NCBI GenBank assembly: GCA_026706425.1 | Contig: JAPOYW010000102.1 | Span: 1 to 8,050, forward strand | Direction of reading: 5' to 3' | Length of the DNA: 8,050 bases | DNA from: Gammaproteobacteria bacterium | GTDB taxonomy: Bacteria; Pseudomonadota; Gammaproteobacteria; Pseudomonadales; Azotimanducaceae | Part shown: positions 1 to 7,415 of the stretch, in pieces | Layout: each line of letters starts with the position of its first letter | Position numbering within the stretch: the stretch's first letter is position 1 | Notes under the pieces: generated by a model | The model's input: only the letters and a program-made list of their open reading frames with translations | Databases searched by the model: none | Told to the model about the DNA's origin: nothing | Made by a program: the position numbers and the translations under genes

Positions 1-811
1 GGGAGAAGCACTTGATGTCGCCGTAGAGACCTACGCCGACGGGATCCCTCTCGATGAAGTCGAGGCGCACCTCTGGCGAATGGGCGGCAAGCCAACCGGC
101 CAACCCCCGCAGTTGGGTGACGATCCCACCATCCGGTCCTGCCATCAGGGCCACGACACGTGAGGCTGGCAGCCCGTCCCGGATGAGCGACGCGAGGTGT
201 CGTGCGCCTAGGAACTCGGCGACGTGGCGGTGAACGGGCACAACCTGACCTTCCTTAAGGTACGAAAAGAGCTTCGTGCCAACCGCCTCGCGGCATTCCG
301 CGTTGCCACGACCGCATGCCGCCATATAGGGATAGTCTTCGCTTGCGGCATTCGGGTTGCGGGCGCAACCTGCGGCACCCGATATGAGGAGTGTCGCGAA
401 TAGCCTGCCTGCGGTGTCGAGGATCTGGTCCGCGTCGGCAGGGAGTCGAGCGCCCAAGTGTTCGTCGTTGTGTTCCGCGACCATCGTTCGGAAAGCCTTC
501 TCGAACGCGTCCGACCGGCTGTCCGGGGATCTGCCTTCGTCTGCGGTCTTGGCCAAAATGCCTAGGGTCAGGGGATTGGCGAGAAACCCCTCGAAGCCAG
601 TGCTCCGGGCGTTGGCAATGAAAGCTCGCGGATCTTCGATGCTGTTGTTTTCATGCAGAATCTCCGTTATGTCCGACTCGGTTAGGGGATCGAGCAGAAG
701 CACTGCGACTGAGCCACCTGGGGAAACCGCGTCGAGCTTTCCTGCATCGTTGTTGCCGAGCCATCTGGGCGGCTCTGTTAGGCGAGTCTCCAGCTGGCCT
801 ACTTGTGTGCA
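1..811 (-). pseudogene. NACHT/STAND-type NTPase, C-terminal part; 5'-truncated, runs off window
   Basis: The minus-strand frame is open for 270 codons, from just after a TGA (plus-strand positions 814-812) to the window edge. It reads like the region that follows the ATPase core in large NACHT/STAND proteins. VAVLLLDPLTESDI (about residues 35-48) resembles the end of the nucleotide-binding domain, NPLTLGILAKTA (79-90) the winged-helix region, and VHRHVAEFLGARHL (193-206) the classic H-x(n)-EFLGARHL segment. After that comes DGGIVTQLRGLAGWLAAHS (227-245). Such proteins sense infection by oligomerising on ATP, and many serve in phage defence. No Walker A or B motif lies upstream, and no plausible start precedes the first homologous residues; the earliest in-frame GTG is at 703 and the ATG at 484 is deep inside the domain. 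The gene has therefore lost its 5' half near 811, and the other minus frames there do not continue it. The real C-terminus is outside the window. Family call is from recognition only. Confidence 0.72.
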
Positions 812-826
812 TCACGGTTCGTTTGG

Positions 827-856
827 TTGCGGGGTCTAGACCGCCTCTAGTAGCAT
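827..856 (+). promoter_or_regulatory. Candidate promoter for the 894-1906 gene pair
   Basis: TTGCGG (827-832) and TAGCAT (851-856) are separated by 18 bases and lie 38 bases upstream of the GTG start at 894. Both hexamers match the vegetative consensus only partly (TTG of the -35; T, A, A, T of the -10). A perfect 10-base palindrome, GGTCTAGACC (833-842), fills part of the spacer, a place where a repressor could bind. This is a pattern-based call with no independent support. Confidence 0.3.
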
Positions 857-867
857 CAGGTTGATGC
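853..867. repeat. Inverted repeat, possible operator
   Basis: GCATCA (853-858), GGT, TGATGC (862-867) form a perfect 6-base inverted repeat. It overlaps the candidate -10 hexamer and lies in the likely leader of the gene starting at 894. Together with the palindrome at 833-842 it makes a plausible operator pair, but inverted repeats this short also arise by chance. Confidence 0.3.
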
Positions 868-880
868 GCCTTCCAAGTAC

Positions 881-886
881 AAGGAG
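881..886 (+). promoter_or_regulatory. Ribosome binding site that fixes the start at 894
   Basis: AAGGAG lies seven bases before GTG 894, an almost ideal Shine-Dalgarno. The in-frame upstream TTG 861 and ATG 864 have no such sequence before them and overlap the inverted repeat at 853-867. The GTG is therefore the better start. Confidence 0.75.
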
Positions 887-893
887 ATTCGCC

Positions 894-1388
894 GTGAAGA
901 CCCGACCGCACTGGGCGACGGATAAGGAGCAGGCCGATCAACTGATCGAACCGATGATGGGTGTATCCAATCCTCTGTCTGCCTCAAGGCTTACGGTACC
1001 GCACCTCGGTTCTGATCGGGCCGAATCCACCACCCGCGAATTGCTGGCGTTGTTGTGCGACATGTTCAGTCCGCCAATGACCCCCGAGGATGAGTCCGCG
1101 CAAACCGATCCGTGGCTCGACTACCTCGTCGACTACGCGCAGGTGAATGCAGATGTCCGCACCTGCTACGTAACTTGGAAGGGGCTGTTGCGTGCGGAGC
1201 AACCCGATCGGGAGGCTGAGGCGACCGCTCGACACGACATGGTTCAATCACTCGTCCTCGCCCGAGAGGAGATCATGGGAGTGCTCGAACGAGACGTGAA
1301 GCGGCAGACGCATGTGATTTGGGACCTCCTCCGTGCGAAGCGCTTGGACCGGGACGATGTGCCCGCTGAACAAGCAGTTGGTTCGTGA
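894..1388 (+). CDS. Hypothetical soluble, mostly helical protein (164 aa)
   Basis: I do not recognise this family. The start is GTG 894, chosen for the AAGGAG seven bases upstream; TTG 861 and ATG 864 would add 11 or 10 residues across a likely regulatory repeat. The protein has no signal peptide and no membrane segment. It is acidic in the middle (around PEDESAQTDPWLDYLVDY, residues 67-84) and has a long charged, probably alpha-helical C-terminal half rich in Arg, Glu and Leu (about 98-155), which could form a coiled coil or helical bundle. Its stop TGA (1386-1388) overlaps the GTG start of the next gene (1385), so the two are almost certainly co-translated and may act together, for example as a cytosolic partner of the membrane protein. 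It is intact, unlike most of the genes around it. Existence is well supported; function is unknown. Confidence 0.75.
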   Translation: MKTRPHWATDKEQADQLIEPMMGVSNPLSASRLTVPHLGSDRAESTTRELLALLCDMFSPPMTPEDESAQTDPWLDYLVDYAQVNADVRTCYVTWKGLLRAEQPDREAEATARHDMVQSLVLAREEIMGVLERDVKRQTHVIWDLLRAKRLDRDDVPAEQAVGS

Positions 1389-1906
1389 GCGACAGCGAAA
1401 CCGGCGATCAGGAAGAGGAACGACCCAATGGGGTGGTCGATACCGACCCCAAGCTCGTTTCGCAACTCGCTAGACTTCCCGAGGACGACCGCGCACGTGT
1501 GCTCGCGGCCGCAGAAAGTGTTCGGCAGGTTCTGTCCATCTCCACGTCGTGGTCCGGTCCTACACCGTCTCCGCAAGACGTGGCTGGTTACGAAGCGGCT
1601 GTGCCGGGGTACGGCGCCAAGGTCTTGGATGGCCCTTTGGCTCTGATGCATGCCCACGCGAAGGCACTGCTTCGCAGCGGAGCGAATCAACGGCTGCATA
1701 CCTTAGGTGCCATCGCGATTGGCTTGGGCATGGTCGCCGTGGGCGGGCTGGCAGTGTATGTGGGCAACACGGCCGTCGCGATCATCTTCGGGCTTGCCGG
1801 TTTGAGTGCGCCTGCATTCCGAACGCTCAATACATGGCTAGCAAGTCGGTCGCGCGGCGGGCCTGATCGGGAAGACTCGTCGGACGGGAACGGCAGCGAA
1901 GACTAG
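1385..1906 (+). CDS. DUF2335-like two-helix membrane protein (173 aa)
   Basis: The start GTG 1385 overlaps the stop of the preceding gene (GTGA), indicating translational coupling. The first 50 residues are acidic, with a helix-like stretch LPEDDRARVLAAAESVRQVL (31-50). SGPTPSPQDVAGYEAAVPGY (57-76) matches the conserved proline/tyrosine segment I know from DUF2335 predicted membrane proteins (SGPLPPPE..YE...PG), and a helical stretch follows. Two hydrophobic segments come next, about residues 106-126 and 128-146, with only a Gly-Asn turn between them: a membrane hairpin that leaves both ends on the same side, probably cytoplasmic. The tail is hydrophilic and Asp/Ser-rich. DUF2335 has no established biochemical function to my knowledge; small two-helix proteins of this kind are sometimes found in defence islands, so an effector or membrane-anchor role is possible but is inference. 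The frame is intact. Moderately sure of the family, sure that it is a real gene. Confidence 0.78.
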   Translation: MSDSETGDQEEERPNGVVDTDPKLVSQLARLPEDDRARVLAAAESVRQVLSISTSWSGPTPSPQDVAGYEAAVPGYGAKVLDGPLALMHAHAKALLRSGANQRLHTLGAIAIGLGMVAVGGLAVYVGNTAVAIIFGLAGLSAPAFRTLNTWLASRSRGGPDREDSSDGNGSED

Positions 1907-1909
1907 CAT

Positions 1910-1932
1910 TGCCGGCGGAGCCTCACCCGGCA
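1910..1932. terminator. Weak hairpin after the DUF2335 gene
   Basis: TGCCGG (1910-1915) pairs with CCGGCA (1927-1932) across an 11-base loop, beginning four bases after the stop of the DUF2335 gene. There is no T-tract, so it is not a standard intrinsic terminator. Its position makes a role in transcript ending or RNA stability possible only. Confidence 0.25.
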
Positions 1933-1954
1933 CATGGTTGGGGAGTCTCTGTAA

Positions 1955-1998
1955 AGGCGGGCGTGTCGCAGGATTGTGCGACACAGGCAGGCGTATCG
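1955..1998. repeat. 8-bp inverted repeat flanked by imperfect direct repeats
   Basis: GTGTCGCA (1963-1970) and TGCGACAC (1977-1984) form a perfect 8-base inverted repeat with the loop GGATTG. AGGCGGGCGTGTCG (1955-1968) recurs as AGGCAGGCGTATCG (1985-1998), with 12 of 14 bases the same and exactly 30 bases apart. The first copy overlaps the left arm of the hairpin. There is no T-run after it, which argues against an intrinsic terminator. Candidate roles are an operator for the downstream operon or a recombination or mobile-element end; the sequence alone does not decide. Confidence 0.45.
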
Positions 1999-2076
1999 AC
2001 GGTAACGGTCAGCCACGCTGCCTACGGACCACTTCCCGGTCAGTCAATACATATTAGCCTGCCTTGTTCGAGTGAC

Positions 2077-2106
2077 TTGAGCACGACAACGTGTCCATCC
2101 TAGGGT
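2077..2106 (+). promoter_or_regulatory. Candidate promoter of the DISARM operon
   Basis: TTGAGC (2077-2082) and TAGGGT (2101-2106) are 18 bases apart. The -10 is of the TAnnnT type common in actinobacterial vegetative promoters. Transcription would start near 2112, giving a leader of about 25 bases before ATG 2138. It is the only reasonable promoter pair I see ahead of the operon. Confidence 0.4.
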
Positions 2107-2137
2107 CCATGGCCGTGATTGCCGTCGGGTGTTGGTG

Positions 2138-2512
2138 ATGTACAAGGAAGTTCTGCCGCAAGATTGCCCTCCAGAGGCCGCTAGGGATGTCGAACAGGAT
2201 GTTGTCGTCTTTCGGCTTGTCCGGACGAATCCGCCGACGGACATTGACTTCCGCTCGCAACGAGCCGAGAAACCTGGTCACATCTTCGTCGGCATCACGG
2301 AGTGCCAAGCGCGAGGCCTGTCGGTTTAAACCCAACGGTCCGACTCCGAGCTCGCACGGGAGCTCCCCTCACTACGGGGGCGCCTGATCTGCCGGCTCTT
2401 GCTGGGGTCAGGCGCAGGCCGGATACAACAGACCGGGCGACCGTCGCATCACACGTGGTGGCCGTTGGCTGACTACGATGTGCTGACGCGATGTGTCGTG
2501 GAGACGACGTGA
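2138..2512 (+). pseudogene. Small NPPT-motif protein broken by one in-frame stop (124 codons if read through)
   Basis: ATG 2138 opens a frame with the segment FRLVRTNPPTDIDFRSQRAE (residues 25-44), which I have the impression of having seen in a family of small bacterial proteins, then TECQARGLSV. A TAA at 2327-2329 (codon 64) ends it. The same frame, with no shift, continues with convincing protein sequence, including RSDSELARELPSLRGRLICR, RIQQTGRPSHHTWWPLADYD and a final TGA at 2510-2512. That stop overlaps the drmA GTG (GTGA), exactly as expected for the true end of an operon gene. A single nonsense change, for example from a CAA or TAC codon, is the simplest reading. There is no membrane segment or signal peptide. 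GTG 2129 is an alternative start; neither start has a strong ribosome binding site. Function unknown; its position suggests an accessory partner of the DrmA fusion. I am confident of the read-through frame and unsure of the family. Confidence 0.68.
2500..2503 (+). promoter_or_regulatory. Ribosome binding site for drmA
   Basis: GGAG lies five bases before GTG 2509, and that GTG overlaps the preceding stop TGA (2510-2512). This favours GTG 2509 over the in-frame ATG at 2491, which would place six extra residues inside the upstream gene. Confidence 0.6.
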
Positions 2513-4128
2513 CCACAATCCACCACGTCGCGACGCTGTTCGAATACGACGGACCCCAGCTGTTCGAGGCTCGGGACGATCAGGGTGGCTGTTACCTAGC
2601 CCTTATGGTCGACGCGGAAGACGGGCTGGCTCGCCACCTTGTTGTCGAAGTCACGCCCGAACGCCTGGCCCAGTTCCACGACGGCGGATTGGACCTGCGA
2701 GCGCTGATCGACGAGGCGGCACAGGCAGGATGGTATCTGGCCGATACGTCCAATCTGCAGGATCCATTCGTGATTGAACGGCAGACGGATCCCCTTCCCA
2801 ATGGCCTCTTGCCCGACGAGGGTTTCGTCGTAGGGGCCTCGACGGCGGAAGACAAAACGGGCGACACCCACAGCCATGCGGACAGGTCGTCACGGCCTGT
2901 CGACTCCGAGGACGTCCGCGATCGGCTGGTCCGCGCCTTGCGTCTCGACCTGATCGGCCCGGATGCGCGCCACGAACTCGCGGCGGAACGGTTGCCCGAG
3001 TACGTCCGACCGTCAAACTGGTATCTGACGGGTTTCCTGATACCGACTGGGTCGCCCGAGGGGGCGAGCGCAGATGCCGATGAGGACGACGAGGTCGAGG
3101 TCGTCCCGGAAGCTGTCGGCCTCGAAGAGGAGTCGGTGGAAGAACGAAGAAGCGCCAAGAAGGCCTATTTCCCGTCATCCATAGGCTTGAGCTTCCTGGT
3201 CCGCAAGGAGACATCCACGGCGAGTGTGACACTTCGCTGGGGTGACTACGAACGATCCGAGGTCCAAGGCGCCGACGGCAAGCCATTGAAGGTCTGGCAG
3301 CGTACACCTATGGAGCGGGTCGTCGACGTAGCCCTTGCGGGATCCAAGCAATACGACGTACCCGACTCGAGAGGGCTCAAGCTGAACGTGGCCGTACGAA
3401 GCGTGGACACTCGTGGCCTGGCGGAGATTCCCGCCGGCTCGCGTTCGGTGTCGGTCTTTGTGGTCAATCAACGAGCCCCGAACGAGAAGGATGCGGATGC
3501 CAGCTACGTCTTTCAGGCCGAGATCGAGGTCCGTGCCGAACATCCCGTCGTGGCACGCCCGGACCCGCGGGGGGCTCGGGCTTTGGCATGGGACGATCAG
3601 GTGGCGGACCTGCACTACGCGGATACGCCTGAGTATGCGACGGGGCACGGTGTCTCGGCGGATTGGGAGCTTGTCGATGGCGGCTGCCGGGTATTGCGTT
3701 CGACTTGGATCCCAAGCGCAACCGTGGAGAGCACAGAGACGGTTAGTGTTGCCGGTGCTGAGCTTGGCATGGAAGCGCTCGGCGAGCTGCCCGACGGATC
3801 TGCGGCAAGTGCCGCGCTGCAACCGCTGGTCAAGGAATACCGGGATTGGATCAAGGACAAGAGCACGGACGCTTCGACGTTCAACGGTGAGCGACGTGAA
3901 ACGGCATTCGAACTCGTGCGCCGGGCCGGCCACGCTGCGGATCGAATGGAACATGGCATAGCAGTACTTGCCGAGGACCAAGACGCCCTCGACGCGTTCC
4001 GGGTGGCGAACCGCGCAGTGGCCTTCGCACTTCGTCAGCGCTTGCCCGAGGAGTTCGACGACGAGCCACCAAGTTGGCGCGCGTTCCAACTAGCATTCTT
4101 CCTGTTGAACCTTCCGGGAATCGTGGAC

Positions 4129-4134
4129 CGCGCG
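4129..4134 (+). other. drmA frameshift site 1, CGCGCG
   Basis: Frame 1 reads LLNLPGIVDR up to here. Frame 3 takes over with DPRRQVVDLLFFPTGGGKTE, the normal DrmA continuation. Removing one CG from this (CG)3 tract joins them as IVDRDPRRQVVDLLFF, so a 2-base expansion by slippage is the simplest cause. A 1-base loss nearby is an alternative. Confidence 0.8.
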
Positions 4135-4922
4135 ATCCCCGGCGTCAGGTCGTGGATCTCCTTTTCTTCCCTACGGGTGGCGGCAAGACCGAGGCATACC
4201 TGGGATTGGCCGCGTTCGCTATGGTGCTCCGGCGGTTCCGGGGCCGTTTGTTGTTGGGTGACGCACCGGCGAGCGGGCCAAGCGGTGCCGGCGTCGCGGT
4301 GATCATGCGGTACACCCTTCGGCTGCTCACCCTTGATCAGCTCGCCCGCGCGTCCGGTCTGGTATGCGCTTTGGAACTCGAACGGGAGGCGGATCCGGAT
4401 CGGTACGGGCAGTGGCCGTTCGAGATCGGTCTTTGGGTGGGGAAAGCCGCAACGCCCAACTTCATGGGCAAACGAGGCGAGAGGACATCGGATTCGGCCA
4501 GAGCCAAGACTAGGCGGTTCAAGGCGAATCCGCGTGGCAACCCGTCGCCGATCCCGCTCGAGAACTGCCCATGGTGCGGCTCTCGCTTCGAAGCGGCCTC
4601 GTTCAACCTTCTACCGAACGATGACGAGCCGAAGGAACTCCGCGTCGCGTGTACGAACTTCGATTGCGAGTTCAGCGAACGACCGCTGCCGATCGTAGCT
4701 GTTGACGAATCCATCTATCGTCGACTGCCCGCGTTCCTGATCGCCACGGTCGACAAGTTCGCGTCCTTGCCATGGCGCGCCGAGACGGGGGCGTTGCTTG
4801 GAGGCGCCGACCGTTACGACGCATCGGGCTTCTATGGCCCGGCCGAACCACGCAGTGGCACGAGGCTCCCACGGTCGATTGGGGCACCCGATCTCGTGAT
4901 CCAGGACGAACTCCACCTGATT

Positions 4923-4928
4923 TCGGGC
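4923..4928 (+). other. drmA internal deletion junction (TCGGGC)
   Basis: The DExH box frame ends ...DELHLISG, and one base out of phase the sequence becomes GLDIPRLGL, a segment that in DrmA lies after the second RecA domain. TCGGGC fits both flanks: TCG GGC for Ser-Gly of the left side, and, on the right side, the end of a presumed GTC Val plus GGG C for Gly-Leu. That suggests deletion between 6-base microhomologies. The missing length is judged from the family, not measured. Confidence 0.75.
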
Positions 4929-5613
4929 TCGACATCCCGCGTCTCGGGCTGATCGTGGTGCTGAGCCAACCCAAGACCCACGCGGAATACATCCAGGCGA
5001 CGAGCCGCGTCGGGCGGGACGAGAAACGACCGGGATTGGTCGTGACGTTGCTGAACGCGCACAAGCCGCGCGACCGCTCCCACTACGAACGTTTCCGTCA
5101 TTACCACGAGACGTTCTACCGGTCGGTGGAGGTATCCAGCGTCACGCCGTTCTCGGCGCGGGCCCTTGATCGGGGTTTCGCTGGTGCAATGGTGGGGCTG
5201 GCGCGGCATGCCGAGGCGAAGTTGACGCCTCCGCGTGGCGTCGAAGAACTGGATGCGGTCCGAGTAGCATTGGAGCGCAAGCTCATCGACGCGTTCCAGG
5301 AACGCGTCGATCTGCAGCCGATTGTGGACGACGCGGAGCGCAATGAGCGGCTGCGCAGTGTGCAGAATCGGGTCGTGGACTTGCTCGACTCATGGCTTGC
5401 CGTTCTTAGGGACTACCACGAGGCGAACACCGACGTGCAGTACCAACGTTACGAACACCGAGGGCCGCGACCCCTGCTGCGCGAGATGCTGGAGAAGGAC
5501 TTCGAGACGAACCACCACGCCAAGTTCCGCGCCAACCGTTCGCTCCGGGACGTGGAGCCCGAAGTCAATCTGCGGTTGCTGGAACTCACCGCGCGAAGTG
5601 CAGGCAGCGCGTC

Positions 5614-7415
5614 ATGACGGACGGGCAGCTTCGCCAGAGCCAGGTCATCACGACCTACGGGCCCGGTGCGCTGGTCGATCTGCCGCGACACTCGGCGATC
5701 ATGGGCGGCCTTGATACTTGGCCGAAGGACTTGGACGAGATCGTCGAGCCTCGCCTCGCAAGCGTCCTTCGAAACTTGACCGATGCCCCTCGCCTAGACT
5801 GTACGCGCCCCCGCCTGCGCCCGACGAACCCTGGGCATCGCCGCGAGGGATCGGAGCGTGGCGGTTTCCCGAATGGTTCGTCGTTCAGGAGGACAACGAC
5901 GGCGACCAGGAACGCTCCCGGCGTCTCGTGCATCGCAAGTCCCTAGACGATAGAGGCCGGTTCGACGGTCAGGACGTCGTGCCGACCCGTTTCGTTCGCG
6001 CCTGCCCACGAGGCCATGTGGACGATCTGGACTGGCCTGGCTTCGTGCACGGCCCGGCCGACAACTGCCGCCGGCAACTGTGGATGGACGAGCGCGGCAC
6101 GACCGGAGACCTTGCGGAACTAAGCATCCGATGCGAGTGCGGCAAGCGGCGCTCCCTCTACGAAGCCGCAGAGCTCGACCAGAACCCGCTTGGCACCTGC
6201 CGCGGTACGCGGCCATGGCTGGGCCTGAACACGGAAGAGGATTGCAGCCAGCCCAGCCGACTCCTCATTCGGACCGCCTCCAACGCCTACTTTCCCCAGA
6301 TCGTCAGTGTCCTGTCTCTTCCCGACCGCGGTACGGCGGTCGACAGCGTCGTGGCCGAGAACTGGGAGGATCTCTCGATCGTCGACAGCGCGGTGGAACT
6401 CACGATCCTGAAGAAGAAACCGAAGATCGCGGCTGCCCTCGACGCGTTCGACGACGATGAGGTCCTCGAAGCCATCGCAAGGATCAAACCGCGGATGCCG
6501 AACTCTCCCCCGGAAAAGAGCGGCTCTGGCGTCGAAAGGCATGTGAAGGAGGTCGAGCTGGAGGCGCTCCTCGGTGCCCAGGAGGGCTTCGGCGACGACA
6601 TACCCGTCGATCCGAACTTCCATGCGCGGCGCTTGCCTGAGGCCGTCTGGCGAACCTCGGAACTTAGCGTTGGAGTCGAAGCCGTCGTACAGCTCCATCG
6701 CCTCAGAGAGGTCCTAGCGCTGATCGGTTTCACTCGTCTGGAAGCGGCCATGCGGGACATCCACGGTGAGTACGACACAGATGTGGAACGTGCCGAGATC
6801 GCCTTGGAGCCATCCTGGTACTACCCGGCCATCGAGAATCGCGGCGAGGGTGTTTTCGTACAGCTACGCTCGGACGCGGTGGACCAGTGGCAACACGCTC
6901 CGGAAGTGAGGCGCCGACTCGATGAACTACGGCTCGGCCACGCAGCATGGGTGGAGAATCGGAAGGTCAAAATGGCGTTTCCCGGGGGCCCCTATGTGCT
7001 GCTACATACGTTGGCGCACCTCCTCATTCAGTCGCTGGCGATGCGGTGCGGCTATCCCGCCAGTTCGCTCAGGGAGCGGATCTATGCGGAGAACGGGCGA
7101 TACGGCCTCCTCGTCTACACCGGAACGCCTGACGCAGAAGGCACCTTGGGCGGCCTTGTCCAACAGGCCCGCCATATCGAGGACCACCTTGCCGAAGCGC
7201 TGCGTATGGGTCAGTTGTGCTCCAACGATCCAATCTGTGCCCAACACGCGCCGGCAGAGAGCATGAGGAACGCCTATCTCCACGGTGCCGCCTGCCACGG
7301 CTGCACGTTGATCGCCGAGACCTCCTGCGAGATGCGCAACGACTACCTTGATCGCGCATTGGTCGTACCGGTCCTAGGAATGGACGCCGCCGCCTTCTTC
7401 CCCGCGCCCTTATGA
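5614..7415 (+). pseudogene. drmB: DISARM protein DrmB (DUF1998), one frameshift
   Basis: DrmB is the DUF1998 partner of DrmA in the DISARM core complex. ATG 5614 overlaps the drmA stop (ATGA). The N-terminus LRQSQVITTYGPGALVDLPR and IVEPRLASVLRNLTDAP are typical and in frame 1. From RLYAPPPAPDEPW (about 5796) onward the protein is in frame 3. Adding one base in the CCCC tract at 5786-5789 joins them as LTDAPSPRLYAPPPAPDEP, and 1802 bases plus one gives 600 residues, a normal DrmB size. Downstream features are RFVRACPRGHVDDLDWPGF, the cysteines of CECGKR and GTCRGTRPW, LLIRTASNAYFPQIVSVLSL, then the DUF1998 domain with LLHTLAHLLIQSLAMRCGYP and the C-terminal cysteine motif CHGCTLIAETSC (7293-7328), probably metal-binding. 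As sequenced, translation from 5614 ends at 5946. A 1-base homopolymer loss could be a sequencing error, so this gene alone might be intact in reality. Confidence 0.92.

Larger units (their letters stand above)
1907..2137. other. Intergenic region with hairpins, direct repeats and a promoter
   Basis: There is no credible gene in these 231 bases. The longest reading frame (TTG 1909 to 2103, 64 codons) has no ribosome binding site and a composition unlike its neighbours. The stretch holds a hairpin just after the DUF2335 gene, a second, stronger hairpin bracketed by imperfect direct repeats, and a candidate promoter for the DISARM operon; each is listed separately. Confidence 0.5.
2509..5617 (+). 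pseudogene. drmA: DISARM helicase DrmA with extra N-terminal domain; frameshifted and internally deleted
   Basis: DrmA is the superfamily 2 helicase of DISARM; with DrmB it engages incoming phage DNA. Three collinear pieces in three frames make up this gene. Piece 1 (2509 to about 4130): residues 1-105 are a separate domain resembling DUF6575 (YDGPQLFEARD, LPDEGF), then a linker, then the DrmA N-terminus from residue 132 (VRDRLVRALRLDLIGPD, NWYLTGFLIP) to WRAFQLAFFLLNLPGIVD. Piece 2 (about 4131-4928): Walker A PTGGGKTEAYL (4170-4202), a likely zinc pair CPWCG / CTNFDC, VDKFASLPWRAE and the DExH box QDELHLISG. Piece 3 (about 4923-5617): GLDIPRLGLIVVLSQPKTHA, motif VI QATSRVGRD (4994-5020) and a helical C-terminus. 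A (CG)3 frameshift at 4129-4134 separates pieces 1 and 2. A deletion of perhaps 200-300 residues separates 2 and 3, removing most of RecA domain 2. The stop overlaps drmB (ATGA). No active helicase can be made. Confidence 0.9.

Noticed and set aside
357..839. Plus-strand reading frame of 160 codons
   Set aside because: It is antisense to the NTPase fragment, Ser/Arg-rich and without domain character. The minus-strand reading is clearly protein-like over its whole length.
1910..1984. Intrinsic terminators
   Set aside because: Both hairpins lack a following T-tract. I kept them as hairpin or repeat features with low confidence as terminators.
1909..2103. Plus-strand reading frame of 64 codons after the DUF2335 gene
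   Set aside because: It has a TTG start with no ribosome binding site, overlaps hairpins and repeats, and has no recognisable sequence.
3175..4089. Long minus-strand reading frame (304 codons) opposite drmA
   Set aside because: It lies wholly antisense to convincing DrmA sequence, has Arg/Cys-rich shadow composition and no recognisable domain. High GC readily produces such frames.
4074..5617. Two independent helicase genes (ATG 4074 and ATG 4772) rather than one broken drmA
   Set aside because: The apparent starts lie inside overlapping out-of-frame sequence with no ribosome binding sites. Family motifs run collinearly across the three frames only if they are joined as one DrmA.
5614..5946. 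A separate 110-residue gene before drmB
   Set aside because: Its first 55 or so residues are the DrmB N-terminus. The rest (TRPRLRPTNPGHRREG...) is out-of-frame reading after the frameshift.
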